From an uncultured Azospirillum sp. (GTDB lineage Bacteria > Pseudomonadota > Alphaproteobacteria > RF32 > CAG-239): 30,074 nucleotides of DNA. Under the pieces are notes generated by a model that worked only from the letters and a program-made list of their open reading frames with translations, was not told the origin of the DNA and did not search any database. The translations under genes and the position numbers were made by a program. This document shows positions 5,762 to 13,380 of the stretch, piece after piece. The stretch lies in contig UQAB01000022.1 in assembly GCA_900538765.1 (NCBI GenBank), positions 1 through 30,074 of the forward strand, in the 5' to 3' direction. The number at the start of each line of letters is the position of its first letter. Within the stretch, counting starts at the first letter, position 1.

Positions 5762-6682
5762 TTAAAAAGCCAGCACCGGGCGAACGACATTGCCGTGGAA
5801 CTTATCGGAGTAGTCCACGCCGCCCTGACTGGCGCCATTAGTCGTACAGAAGTACCACGCGCGGATAGCAAAGTACTCGGACGACGACCAGATATGTTCA
5901 TTATCGTTCGTAAGTTGTGTACCGCCAACTTTCGAGATTGCATTATTAACAGCTTTCAGATTTTTATATAAGCTATTCAAAATACCCGCTGTCGGAAGTG
6001 CCCATTTATTCTTTGTTGTTGGTGCCGCACTCGGTGCATAGTTCAAAGCCGCATAAGCTGCCGGGTAGGTGCTGGAACTTCCGGCCTGAATAATCTTAGT
6101 CATATTGCCGCTGACATCGAAGTCTTTGATAGCCTTTTTCCATGTTGTATAGTCCGGTAAAGAAGGAATATTTGTACCATAACCACCCCACTCAATATTT
6201 GTTGCAATCGGACTTTCTGTCATCGCGTAGCCGCAATTATCACCACTGATATAGACAATTACGCCGATTGGTGTCTTGCCGCTTTCTTTGTTCGTCGTAC
6301 AAGTCCCGTCACTGTTCAGAATATCGGCAATTTTGCAGTTTTTGGCATAACCGGTGCATTGTCCTAGTGTGGCGCCTTTTGTTTGGCATTTACCGTCTTT
6401 CCATTCATAACCGGAAGCGCAGGTACAGGATTTATACTTATCGCCGCATTTGTCAGCTCCCGGTTGTTCGTTAGTTCCGGTACAAGTATATTGATAAGAA
6501 GCATCACACGGTTTTTGTGGACAATACCAGCCATTGCCAAACGGACACTTCAAGCAGCCGCCTTTATTGGCGGTTTCTTTATAGCCAAGCTCAGCACAAT
6601 TTTGAGCCGGTGAGCATTGGGCATAAGTTAAGTTTGGGATTAAGGACAGACTCGTTCCTAAGAGTAAAGATTTGAGTTTCAT
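5762..6682 (-). CDS. Secreted Cys-rich protein with DUF1566-like C-terminus
   Basis: This is a 306-residue protein. A signal peptide (MKLKSLLLGTSLSLIPNLTYA) with probable cleavage before QCSPA directs export. Residues about 22-125 are Cys-rich and repetitive (CLKCPFGNGWYCPQKPCDAS, KSCTCASGYEWKDGKC), suggesting disulphide-bonded modules. The C-terminal half, with NKWALPTAGILNSLY, EHIWSSSEYFAIRAWYF and a final VRPVLAF, resembles DUF1566/Fibrobacter-paralogue domains of surface proteins. I chose the ATG at 6682 over a TTG at 6688, because AAAGGAG sits 7 nt upstream of the ATG. A good promoter is visible at 6707-6735. It is likely a surface or periplasmic protein; no ligand or activity can be deduced. 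Confidence 0.8.
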   Translation of the reverse strand: MKLKSLLLGTSLSLIPNLTYAQCSPAQNCAELGYKETANKGGCLKCPFGNGWYCPQKPCDASYQYTCTGTNEQPGADKCGDKYKSCTCASGYEWKDGKCQTKGATLGQCTGYAKNCKIADILNSDGTCTTNKESGKTPIGVIVYISGDNCGYAMTESPIATNIEWGGYGTNIPSLPDYTTWKKAIKDFDVSGNMTKIIQAGSSSTYPAAYAALNYAPSAAPTTKNKWALPTAGILNSLYKNLKAVNNAISKVGGTQLTNDNEHIWSSSEYFAIRAWYFCTTNGASQGGVDYSDKFHGNVVRPVLAF

Positions 6683-6706
6683 TATCAAGCTCCTTTGTTT
6701 TTTATT

Positions 6707-6735
6707 ATTATAACAAAGTTTTTGCTTTTATTCAA
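6707..6735 (-). promoter_or_regulatory. Promoter of the Cys-rich protein gene
   Basis: On the minus strand, TTGAAT (6735-6730) and a perfect TATAAT (6712-6707) are separated by 17 nt. The leader of about 20 nt contains the AAAGGAG. Confidence 0.75.
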
Positions 6736-7089
6736 ATACTAATTTTATATGTTGGAGAAAAAAAAGACAAACACGCAATAAAGGCGGAAAGTCGCAATTA
6801 TGTTTGATGACTGGCTTTATAAAGGGTTGTGACGCCCCCGGCGGCAGAGTATGCCGCTTAAAATAAGCGGTAGTATAAGGGGGAATTATTGGCAAGGGGT
6901 TTTGCGTTTTTTTATGAGGCGGGGGAGGTTAGGTGGGGTGTGAGTCAAAAAAAATAATAATCTATTTGTCATTGTCGGACGTCACTCTGAGAGTGTGATC
7001 CGACAATCCAGGTTAAGCTAAGGATTCCATATCCACCTGGATGTTCGGGTCGCACTGCGTTTGCCCGAACATGACGTTCTTTGGGGCGC
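6736..7089. repeat. Intergenic stretch with hairpins and repeat family B copy 2
   Basis: A CCGCTTA/TAAGCGG hairpin is at 6854-6870. From about 6966 to 7085 is a family-B element (GTCATTGTCGGA, CACTCTGAGAGTG, TCCGACAATCCAGG, then a GGATGTTCGGG...CCCGAACATGACG half). No gene is supported in this stretch. Confidence 0.65.
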
Positions 7090-8043
7090 TTACTCTTTAT
7101 ATGAGGCGCGGCGGATACGGTCGTTGATGGCCAGTCCCAGTCCGGTTTCGGGAATGGGGGACATGGCGATGCCTTTATATTCCGTATGTTTTTCGGCTTC
7201 CCGCATATAGGCAAAGAGGTTGGCCGCCGCTTCGCAGAGGTCGCCTTTGGGGCTGAGGTTCAACTGTGCGTCGGAAACATTGCCGAAGCCGATGAAAAAT
7301 TCGTCTTTGCTGACATCTTCTTCTTTGACGTTTATTCTCAGCGGCATCCGCGGGGCGTAATGCTTGAGCAGCTGTCCCGGCGCTTTGGGCATATCGGGGT
7401 TGTCATGGGAGAGATAAACTTTTTCTCCGGTAAATTCTTCAAGTTCTTCTTTAGCCATGCCGCCGGCACGCAAAATAACGATGTGCGGGGTGGTGAGGTC
7501 GATGATTGTAGTTTCAACGCCAATACGGCAGGGGCCGCCGTCAAGAATCATATCCACCTTGTCGCCCAGGCTGTCGCGGACGTGCTGCGCCGTGGTCGGG
7601 CTGATGGTCTTAAAACGGTTGGCCGAAGGGGCGACAATCGGCACGCCGCTTTTTCTGATAAGCTCAAGAGCGACCGGATGGTTGGGCATGCGCACCGCCA
7701 AAGACGGCAGGCCGGCGCAGGCCAGGTCAACGGCGGGATTGTTGTCTTTGCGTTTGAGGACAAAAGTCAGCGGCCCCGGCCAGAAATGTTTGGCCAGCGC
7801 AACGGCGCGGTCATCGGTTTCAACGTATTCCTTGAGAAAGTCAATGTCGGCAATGTGGGAAATCAGCGGGTCAAACAGCGGGCGTTCCTTGGCCTTGAAG
7901 ATGTTGGCAACGGCGGAAGAATTATAGACATCGGCACCGAGGCCGTAAACGGTGTCGGTGGGGAAGGAAACGAGTTTGCCGTCTTTTATCGCCTGCGCGG
8001 CAAGGTCAAGGTTGGCGGGGGTGGGCTGATAGATGTTAGTCAT
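7090..8043 (-). CDS. tsaC: L-threonylcarbamoyladenylate synthase (Sua5/TsaC)
   Basis: It makes threonylcarbamoyl-AMP from threonine, bicarbonate and ATP, the first step of t6A37 modification of ANN-decoding tRNAs. The 317 residues match the long Sua5 form. The YrdC domain covers about residues 10-200 (VSFPTDTVYGLGADV, KAKERPLFDPL, FWPGPLTFVLK, LAVRMPNHP, PIVAPSAN, GVETTIIDL). The linker KAPGQLLKHYAP and a C-terminal Sua5 domain follow, ending in INDRIRRAS. Its ATG overlaps the end of the SUKH-like gene by 8 nt, so it is translated as the third cistron of the 8449-10299 operon. Finding this core tRNA gene behind two accessory-looking genes is unusual, but the enzyme itself looks intact. Confidence 0.95.
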   Translation of the reverse strand: MTNIYQPTPANLDLAAQAIKDGKLVSFPTDTVYGLGADVYNSSAVANIFKAKERPLFDPLISHIADIDFLKEYVETDDRAVALAKHFWPGPLTFVLKRKDNNPAVDLACAGLPSLAVRMPNHPVALELIRKSGVPIVAPSANRFKTISPTTAQHVRDSLGDKVDMILDGGPCRIGVETTIIDLTTPHIVILRAGGMAKEELEEFTGEKVYLSHDNPDMPKAPGQLLKHYAPRMPLRINVKEEDVSKDEFFIGFGNVSDAQLNLSPKGDLCEAAANLFAYMREAEKHTEYKGIAMSPIPETGLGLAINDRIRRASYKE

Positions 8044-8452
8044 GTCCGGTCTTCAAAATATTACAGATTGCTTTTTCCAATTCTGAATATTCTTCTAGCA
8101 CTTCCAGGTCTTCTTTGTCAATGATTTGATAACATCCGGCGCGGTGGTTGTAAATGAGCAGGTCAAATTCGTTTTCGCCGAGAATAATCTGAAAAGCGGC
8201 GCCGGGCAGGCGCCAGGCAATATTGGCGTTGACGATGTCGCGCGGGTTTTCCGGCTCGGGGAGAATGCCGAACAGGCTAGAGCCTTCTGCGGCGACGGAG
8301 TTGCAGTCTTTGAGAAAAGAAATATAGCCGGCGGGCAGGGGAGCAATATGGAAACGCGTCAGTGCCCGTTGGGCAAAGATGATTTCTTCCGCCGTCGGTT
8401 CAGGCGGGGGCAGCGGCGTTAAGAGGCGAAGACGGGCTGTCAGGTTTTTCAT
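8036..8452 (-). CDS. SMI1/KNR4 (SUKH)-like protein, possible immunity protein
   Basis: This is a 138-residue soluble protein. After a proline-rich N-terminus, the run RFHIAPLPAGYISFLKDCNS followed by a small-residue turn and SLFGI has the SUKH (SMI1/KNR4) signature 'lP-x-x-Y-x-x-F-L-x-x-x-N-G'. Late strands (FQIILGENEFDLLIYNHRAG) are compatible with that fold. Many bacterial SUKH proteins neutralise nuclease toxins, but housekeeping SUKH proteins also exist. Its ATG overlaps the TGA of the upstream HNH-motif gene as ATGA, and its own end overlaps tsaC by 8 nt. The tight coupling to a putative nuclease supports, but does not prove, an immunity role. Confidence 0.65.
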   Translation of the reverse strand: MKNLTARLRLLTPLPPPEPTAEEIIFAQRALTRFHIAPLPAGYISFLKDCNSVAAEGSSLFGILPEPENPRDIVNANIAWRLPGAAFQIILGENEFDLLIYNHRAGCYQIIDKEDLEVLEEYSELEKAICNILKTGHD

Positions 8453-10299
8453 TTTTGTTTACTTTCTATAAGCGCCTGCAAAATGGCGGCGGCAGCGGCT
8501 TTTTGCCGCGGTGACGGCGTGATCTTGGCTGGCTGTTGCGGTACGGGAACAGGCTGCGGCGCGGCGTTTTGTTCTTCCCTTTGCAGGATGTGGCGATACA
8601 GGCTGTCGATGATGTTTTTGATTTTTTCGGCTTTATTGCGGCGTTTCTGTCCGGCGTAGGGGTGGGTATAGTTGTGGTTCCGGTCTTTGTTTTTCTCTTT
8701 CAGTTCCAGCAGGCGTTTTTTTATTTGTTCGTTTTTCTTTTGCGTTTTGGCGGGGGAAGACGGCTGCGGCAACGGCGCGTTGTTTTCTTTTTTCGCTTCT
8801 TTGGGTTTGTGCGTTTTGGGGCGGGCAGCCGTGGCGGAACGTTGTTGCAGCCTTTCCTGTTTTTCTTTTTCCTTTTTCTGGCGGCGGCTGAGCTTGTTGG
8901 CATAAACGGCGGCGTTGACGAGTTCGGGGTCAATGTCGGGTTGCGGTTTTATCTGGCTGAGATGTTCGGCAATCCATTTGTAGTTGTTTTCCATCAGGCG
9001 GCGGGAGCGCGGGTCCCGGCTGTAATCATAATGGATGTGGTAGCTCCGGTCAAAACCGCCCCAGAAAACGAGGTTGGGGTTGTTCATGTAAATGCGCGCC
9101 TTGTAGGACTCGCGGAAGTTGGAAATCTCGGTGCGGTCGAGGCTGTGCAGCAGGCGGTGGTACGGGTCTTCAACCGTCAGGCAGAGGTTTTCAAAGTGGT
9201 TAACGTCGGCGAGGTAAGTGGCTTCTCCGGCATCTTTGACGGCGATTTTGTGGTGCACGGTAAAAGCCGGGCCGCTCAGCGGTTTGCCGTTGTCGTCAAG
9301 GACGGCGACGCTTGGGTAATCGCCCTGCATTTTGATGAGTTCAAGCTGTTGGGAAGTCAGGTTCTCGCCGATTTCCTCGTGGGCGGGGATGATGCCTTTC
9401 TGCTGATATTTGCGGAGGAGGGCTGCGGCTTTGGCTTTGTCATAGACGTCAATGTTATTGGTGGTGCCTTTTTTGTGCATCATCTCAATCAGGGCATCGG
9501 CATAGCGGTCATCAACCTGCGTGCGGCGGAGGTAAGCGCGGAATTGTTTTTCGTTATTGCGGATGAAGTCTTTGATGAAGCTGCGGCGGGCGCCGGTGAA
9601 AATGCGCACTTTGCCGTAGTCGTCAGCGGTGTCCTGAAAACGGCGGTAAAGCACGTCGGCAAAGTCATAAGCGTTCATGTGCGGCAGCATTTCCGGCGGG
9701 ATGTTCATGGCGGCAAGCTGCTCAAGCAGGCTGCCCTCGATTTTGCGGAAGCGCGGAAACTGGCGGAACAGGTTCCAGCTGGGCGAGGTGTCAAGGTTGT
9801 ATTGCGGGTTTTCAAGCCTGGGGCGGTAAGGCGAGTTGACAAAGCGCAGATAAGCGGCAGTGGATTTGCTGCGGCCGGGGATGCGCACCGGTTCGTCGAT
9901 ACTGCCGTAATAATCCATGCGGATGATGTGTTTTTCTTCGCGCGACAGGGGATAGTATTTGATGCTGTTGACATATTTTAGCTGCCAGGCGCTGACGGCG
10001 GATTTTATGTAGTCGCGGGCCTGATTGCGGATTTCTTCGCTGCCGCTGCTGACGTCGCGGAGATATTGGCGCACATCTTCGGCGGTGCGCTGTTCATAAT
10101 AAAAAATTTCCGCGTCTTTGTTGGCAAACTGCGGAATTTCTTCAGCTTCGGGGAGCGGAGCGGGGGCGGGCACGGGTGCTTCTTTGCGGCGTTTATCTTC
10201 GCTCAGGCCGTCAAGGATTTTTTCCACGGCAGCGGCGGCGCCGTCGTCAGAGGGGAGCAGATAGTCATAAGGGTCGTTATGTTTTGAACGTTGACTCAC
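8449..10299 (-). CDS. Large hypothetical protein with an HNH-like motif
   Basis: This is a 616-residue soluble protein with no signal peptide or membrane segment. The N-terminal 60 residues and residues about 465-616 are low-complexity (K/E/Q/P/A-rich); the middle is well ordered. Residues 346-385 contain FTVHHKIAVKD (H349, H350), N371 in ENLCL, and PYHRLLH (H381, H385). This H-H...N...H spacing is that of HNH endonucleases. The GTG start at 10299 is supported by AGGA 7 nt upstream; no ATG start fits the N-terminus. It is the first gene of an overlapping operon with a SUKH-like protein and tsaC. It might be a nuclease toxin or an RNA/DNA-processing enzyme. Unlike typical polymorphic toxins, the putative nuclease motif is central rather than C-terminal. 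Confidence 0.7.
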   Translation of the reverse strand: MSQRSKHNDPYDYLLPSDDGAAAAVEKILDGLSEDKRRKEAPVPAPAPLPEAEEIPQFANKDAEIFYYEQRTAEDVRQYLRDVSSGSEEIRNQARDYIKSAVSAWQLKYVNSIKYYPLSREEKHIIRMDYYGSIDEPVRIPGRSKSTAAYLRFVNSPYRPRLENPQYNLDTSPSWNLFRQFPRFRKIEGSLLEQLAAMNIPPEMLPHMNAYDFADVLYRRFQDTADDYGKVRIFTGARRSFIKDFIRNNEKQFRAYLRRTQVDDRYADALIEMMHKKGTTNNIDVYDKAKAAALLRKYQQKGIIPAHEEIGENLTSQQLELIKMQGDYPSVAVLDDNGKPLSGPAFTVHHKIAVKDAGEATYLADVNHFENLCLTVEDPYHRLLHSLDRTEISNFRESYKARIYMNNPNLVFWGGFDRSYHIHYDYSRDPRSRRLMENNYKWIAEHLSQIKPQPDIDPELVNAAVYANKLSRRQKKEKEKQERLQQRSATAARPKTHKPKEAKKENNAPLPQPSSPAKTQKKNEQIKKRLLELKEKNKDRNHNYTHPYAGQKRRNKAEKIKNIIDSLYRHILQREEQNAAPQPVPVPQQPAKITPSPRQKAAAAAILQALIESKQK

Positions 10300-10424
10300 G
10301 CGTTTTTCCTATAAAATTTTGTCTATAAAATACCATGAATTTATAGATTTGTCTACTTGTTATTAGTAAAATCTTAGAAAATTGTGACTAAAATCAGATA
10401 AATGAATTTTATGAGGGGTTTTTT

Positions 10425-11882
10425 ATGGCAGAATTTGTTACAATAGCTGAAAATATTGAAAAAGCAGATGTTTTGGTTGTGCCGGTTGTCAAAAGCAACA
10501 AGGCGTTTTGGGAACGAATCGGAAATGTTTACGGCGCGAAAAACGGCGAAAGATTTTCCCGGGCGGCCGATAACCGCGGTTTTTCCGAAAAAAGCACCGA
10601 AACCGTGGTTTTGGATGACGGTACGGAAAGAGTTGTGCTCGCCGCTTTGTCCGGGAAAGTTTCCGCTCGCGAGGCCGTTCTCTTTGGGGCGGCGGTGTAT
10701 CGGCAGGTGAAAGAATCTGCCAGGACGGAGGTTTTTGTTCCAACGGAGCTGTCAGCCAAGGCGGCGGACATTCTGCTGGGGATGGAGCTGGAAAGCTATC
10801 GTTTCGACAAATACAAAACCCGGATGAAAGCCGCGGATTTTCCCAAGCTGGAGCAGGTTTACTTTCATTTTGAAGAGGGCGGGTTTAATGCCGGAAAACT
10901 GGCAGAGGCCGAAGCTTTGGCCAACGGTGTGCGTTATGCCCGCGATCTTGGCAACGAGCCGGGCAACGTGTTGACGCCGGAGGCTTTTGCCGGGGATGTC
11001 AGGCGTTTGGAATATCTGGGGCTGAAGGTGGATGTTTTCAGCGGTGGTGACTTGAAGAAACAAGGGTTTAATCTGCTGGAAGAAGTCGGCAGGGCTTCGG
11101 CCAATACGCCGCGGGCAGTGGTGGCAACCTGGCGGGGCAATCCGGCGCGCAGGGAATTTGACCTGGTGCTGGTCGGCAAGGGGATTACCTTTGATTCCGG
11201 CGGCATCAATCTGAAAAATACGCAGAATTTGAAGGACATGAAAACCGATATGGGCGGAGCGGCGGCGGTTATCGGCGCGCTCAAGGTTCAGGCGCTGCTG
11301 AAGTCAAAGCTTAATGTCGCGGCTGTGCTCGGGTTGGCGGAAAACGGCATCGGCGGCAGGGCTTATCGTCCCGAGGATATTCTGACTTCCGCTTCGGGGC
11401 AGACGGTTGAAATTGTTAATACTGACGCCGAGGGGCGTTTGGTTCTGGCCGATTGTCTGTGGTATGCCTGCAACAGGCTCAAGGCCTCGCGGATTGTGAA
11501 TTTGGCAACGCTGACCGGTTCGACCGCTTATGTGTTTAAGGGAAATTACGCCGCGCTTTTATGCCGTGACGGAGCTTTGTCCGAGGCTTTGCTTGCTGCC
11601 GGAAAAGAAAGCGGCGAAGAGCTGTGGCAGCTGCCTTTTGATGAGAAGTTTGACAAAATGGTTGACTCGAAAATTGCCGACGTGCGGCAGCTCGGGCAGG
11701 GAATGTCGGACAGCACCCTGGCCGCCTGTTTTCTCAAGCGTTTTGTGAAAGACAAAGTCAAGTGGGCGCATTTGGATATTGCCGGCTGTGAAACCTCAGA
11801 CAAGGCCAAGCCCGCGGTTCCCGCCGGAGCCAGCGGTTTTGGCGTTTTGCTGCTGAGCGCGTTTATGAAAGGATTGAAATAA
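10425..11882 (+). CDS. pepA: Leucyl aminopeptidase, M17 family
   Basis: It removes N-terminal amino acids from peptides in the cytoplasm. The 485 residues match family length. All active-site residues are visible: the metal ligands K252 and D257 (GKGITFDSGG), D275 (KTDMGG), D334 and E336 (NTDAEGRL), and the catalytic K264 and R338. The N-terminal macro-like domain (about 1-165) is present. GAGGGG lies 6 nt before the ATG. The stop is 1 nt before the M29 aminopeptidase gene, so the two form a peptide-degradation operon. It is divergent from the 8449-10299 operon across a 125-bp AT-rich intergenic region. PepA proteins can also act as DNA-binding regulators; nothing here tests that. Confidence 0.95.
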   Translation: MAEFVTIAENIEKADVLVVPVVKSNKAFWERIGNVYGAKNGERFSRAADNRGFSEKSTETVVLDDGTERVVLAALSGKVSAREAVLFGAAVYRQVKESARTEVFVPTELSAKAADILLGMELESYRFDKYKTRMKAADFPKLEQVYFHFEEGGFNAGKLAEAEALANGVRYARDLGNEPGNVLTPEAFAGDVRRLEYLGLKVDVFSGGDLKKQGFNLLEEVGRASANTPRAVVATWRGNPARREFDLVLVGKGITFDSGGINLKNTQNLKDMKTDMGGAAAVIGALKVQALLKSKLNVAAVLGLAENGIGGRAYRPEDILTSASGQTVEIVNTDAEGRLVLADCLWYACNRLKASRIVNLATLTGSTAYVFKGNYAALLCRDGALSEALLAAGKESGEELWQLPFDEKFDKMVDSKIADVRQLGQGMSDSTLAACFLKRFVKDKVKWAHLDIAGCETSDKAKPAVPAGASGFGVLLLSAFMKGLK

Positions 11883-11883
11883 G

Positions 11884-12969
11884 ATGATGACAGATGAGAG
11901 AATTCGCCGTTTGGCGGAAAACGTTCTGAAATATTCCGTCGGGCTGAAAAAGGGCGAGCGCATTTATATTGAGGCGTTCGGCAATTCGACGCAGGATTTT
12001 TTTCGTGAGCTGATTGCCGTCAGCAGCAAAATCGGGGCAACGCCGTTTTATTATTTTAACGATGAAAGTTTTACCCGTTCGTTTCTGCTCAATGCTTCCG
12101 AAGCCGCGATTAAGGCGCACGGCGAGATTCACCGCCGCCTGATGGCTGAGAGCGACGCTTATGTGGCGGTGCGCGGCAATGACGATGTTTTTGCGCTGTC
12201 AGACGTGCCGGAGAAAAAGATGGCGCTTTATCGCAAAAATTATTTGCAGCCGGTGCATTCGGAAGTGCGCGTGCCGCAGACCCGCTGGTGTGTGATGCGT
12301 TATCCCAATCCGGCGATGGCCGCTTTGTCGCGGATGTCGCTCAAGGAATTTGAGGACTTTTATTTTGATGCCTGTCTGGTTGATTATCGCAAGATGGAAA
12401 AAGAATTACAGCCGCTCAAAAAGCTTATGGACAGGACCGACAAAGTGCGGATTGTGGCGCCGGGGACGGATATTTCCTTTTCAATCAAGGGCATCGGTTC
12501 GGTCATTTGCTGCGGGCATCGGAATATTCCCGACGGCGAGGTTTATACGGCGCCGGTCAAAAATTCCGTCAACGGCGTGGTGCAGTTTAACACCGACACG
12601 ACCTACAACGGCATTTTCTTTTCCAACATTCGTCTGGTGTTCAAAGACGGCAAGATCATTGAAGCCAGCTCTTTGGTTAACAATGACAAGTTGCAGAAAA
12701 TCCTTGACCAGGACGAGGGCGCCCGCTATCTCGGGGAGTTTTCTTTTGGCATGAATCCCTTCATTACCAAGCCGATTTTAGACATTCTTTTTGACGAGAA
12801 AATTGCCGGTTCTTTCCACATGGCTATCGGCAACGCCTACACCACGGCCGACAACGGCAACCGTTCCGCCATTCACTGGGACCTCATTCAGATTCAAACT
12901 CCGGAAAAAGGCGGCGGCGAAATTTATTTTGACGGAAGGGTGGTGCGGCGCAACGGGAAGCTTCTGTAA
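11884..12969 (+). CDS. M29-family metallo-aminopeptidase (AmpS/AmpT-like)
   Basis: This 361-residue enzyme is predicted to remove N-terminal residues from peptides using two metal ions. The M29 active-site set is visible: E219 (NIPDGEVYTAP), E285 (YLGEFSFGMNP), H312 and Y319 (FHMAIGNAYT), and H331/D333 (IHWDLI). Length is slightly shorter than the roughly 410 residues of AmpS, mainly in the N-terminal domain. The ATG at 11884 is followed by a second ATG, and either could serve; AAGGA lies upstream inside the end of pepA. It is the second gene of the aminopeptidase operon. Its stop codon lies inside the end of a MITE-like repeat (GTAAAAAGCG). Confidence 0.92.
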   Translation: MMTDERIRRLAENVLKYSVGLKKGERIYIEAFGNSTQDFFRELIAVSSKIGATPFYYFNDESFTRSFLLNASEAAIKAHGEIHRRLMAESDAYVAVRGNDDVFALSDVPEKKMALYRKNYLQPVHSEVRVPQTRWCVMRYPNPAMAALSRMSLKEFEDFYFDACLVDYRKMEKELQPLKKLMDRTDKVRIVAPGTDISFSIKGIGSVICCGHRNIPDGEVYTAPVKNSVNGVVQFNTDTTYNGIFFSNIRLVFKDGKIIEASSLVNNDKLQKILDQDEGARYLGEFSFGMNPFITKPILDILFDEKIAGSFHMAIGNAYTTADNGNRSAIHWDLIQIQTPEKGGGEIYFDGRVVRRNGKLL

Positions 12970-13248
12970 AAAGCGCGCTCTGTGGTCATCTAATACAGAA
13001 ACTGCGTGTAAAATGTTCGGTCATCAGATGTAAGCTCTGTCTTCGCACGAGTGCTCGCCAATCGCTAACAAGTACTAGCTCAGGAATCTAAGTTCGTTGC
13101 AGCTGTTGTCACAGCTTAACTCACTAAGATTTTCTGAGATGTTACAGATAAAAAGCACCATTACTTTGGTGCTTTTTGCTTAGCCATTGTACACTCCCTC
13201 GCATTTTCACTGGTTTCTTATTATATGACTCACATATCACGCTTTTAC
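12966..13248. mobile_element. MITE-like element copy 1, with a nested insertion
   Basis: The left end GTAAAAAGCGCGCTCTGTGG and the reverse complement of the right end, GTAAAAGCGTGATATGTG, form imperfect terminal inverted repeats. The arms match the element at 24802-24930 almost exactly (left about 12966-13026, right about 13186-13248). The centre GTACTTCTTATGTAC of that copy is replaced here by about 160 bp containing a 10-bp-stem hairpin. It starts at the stop codon of the M29 gene. No transposase is encoded, so it would be non-autonomous. Confidence 0.7.
13150..13177. terminator. Bidirectional terminator-like hairpin
   Basis: AAAAAGCACC (13150-13159) and GGTGCTTTTT (13168-13177) form a 10-bp stem with an 8-nt loop and A/T tails on both sides. 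It is the only good terminator-like hairpin I see downstream of the aminopeptidase operon. Relatives occur at 25126-25149 and 25408-25435. Confidence 0.7.
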
Positions 13249-13278
13249 AGCGGCTAAAGACGAAGTATGGTGTGTGTT

Positions 13279-13366
13279 CGGTTAGCCGCCGGTTGTCCCG
13301 TGCGTCACTCTGAGAGTGCGCCCGAGGATGACGTTCTTTGGGAGGGGCGGAGGATGACGTTCTTTT
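13279..13366. repeat. Partial copies of repeat families C and B
   Basis: 13279-13303 is a reverse-strand fragment of family C (GCCGCCGGTTGTCCCGTGC). It is joined directly to a truncated family-B fragment (GTCACTCTGAGAGTGCG...GATGACGTTCTTT), with 'GGATGACGTTCTTT' then repeated a few bases on. Confidence 0.6.
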
Positions 13367-13380
13367 ATTTGGTTGCGGTG

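Noticed and set aside
7186..8124. Open frame of 312 codons antisense to tsaC
   Set aside because: The opposite strand encodes an intact Sua5 enzyme with all motifs; this frame is its shadow.
8536..9981. Long open frame (481 codons) antisense to the HNH-motif gene
   Set aside because: Its F/V/G-rich, low-complexity translation is the mirror of a K/E/Q/A-rich coding strand. It has no domain, and the minus-strand gene has clear overlaps and a ribosome binding site.
12972..13250. Possible tRNA or small RNA gene in the gap after the M29 gene
   Set aside because: No cloverleaf or T-loop signature could be assembled. The sequence is explained by the MITE-like arms and a nested hairpin.
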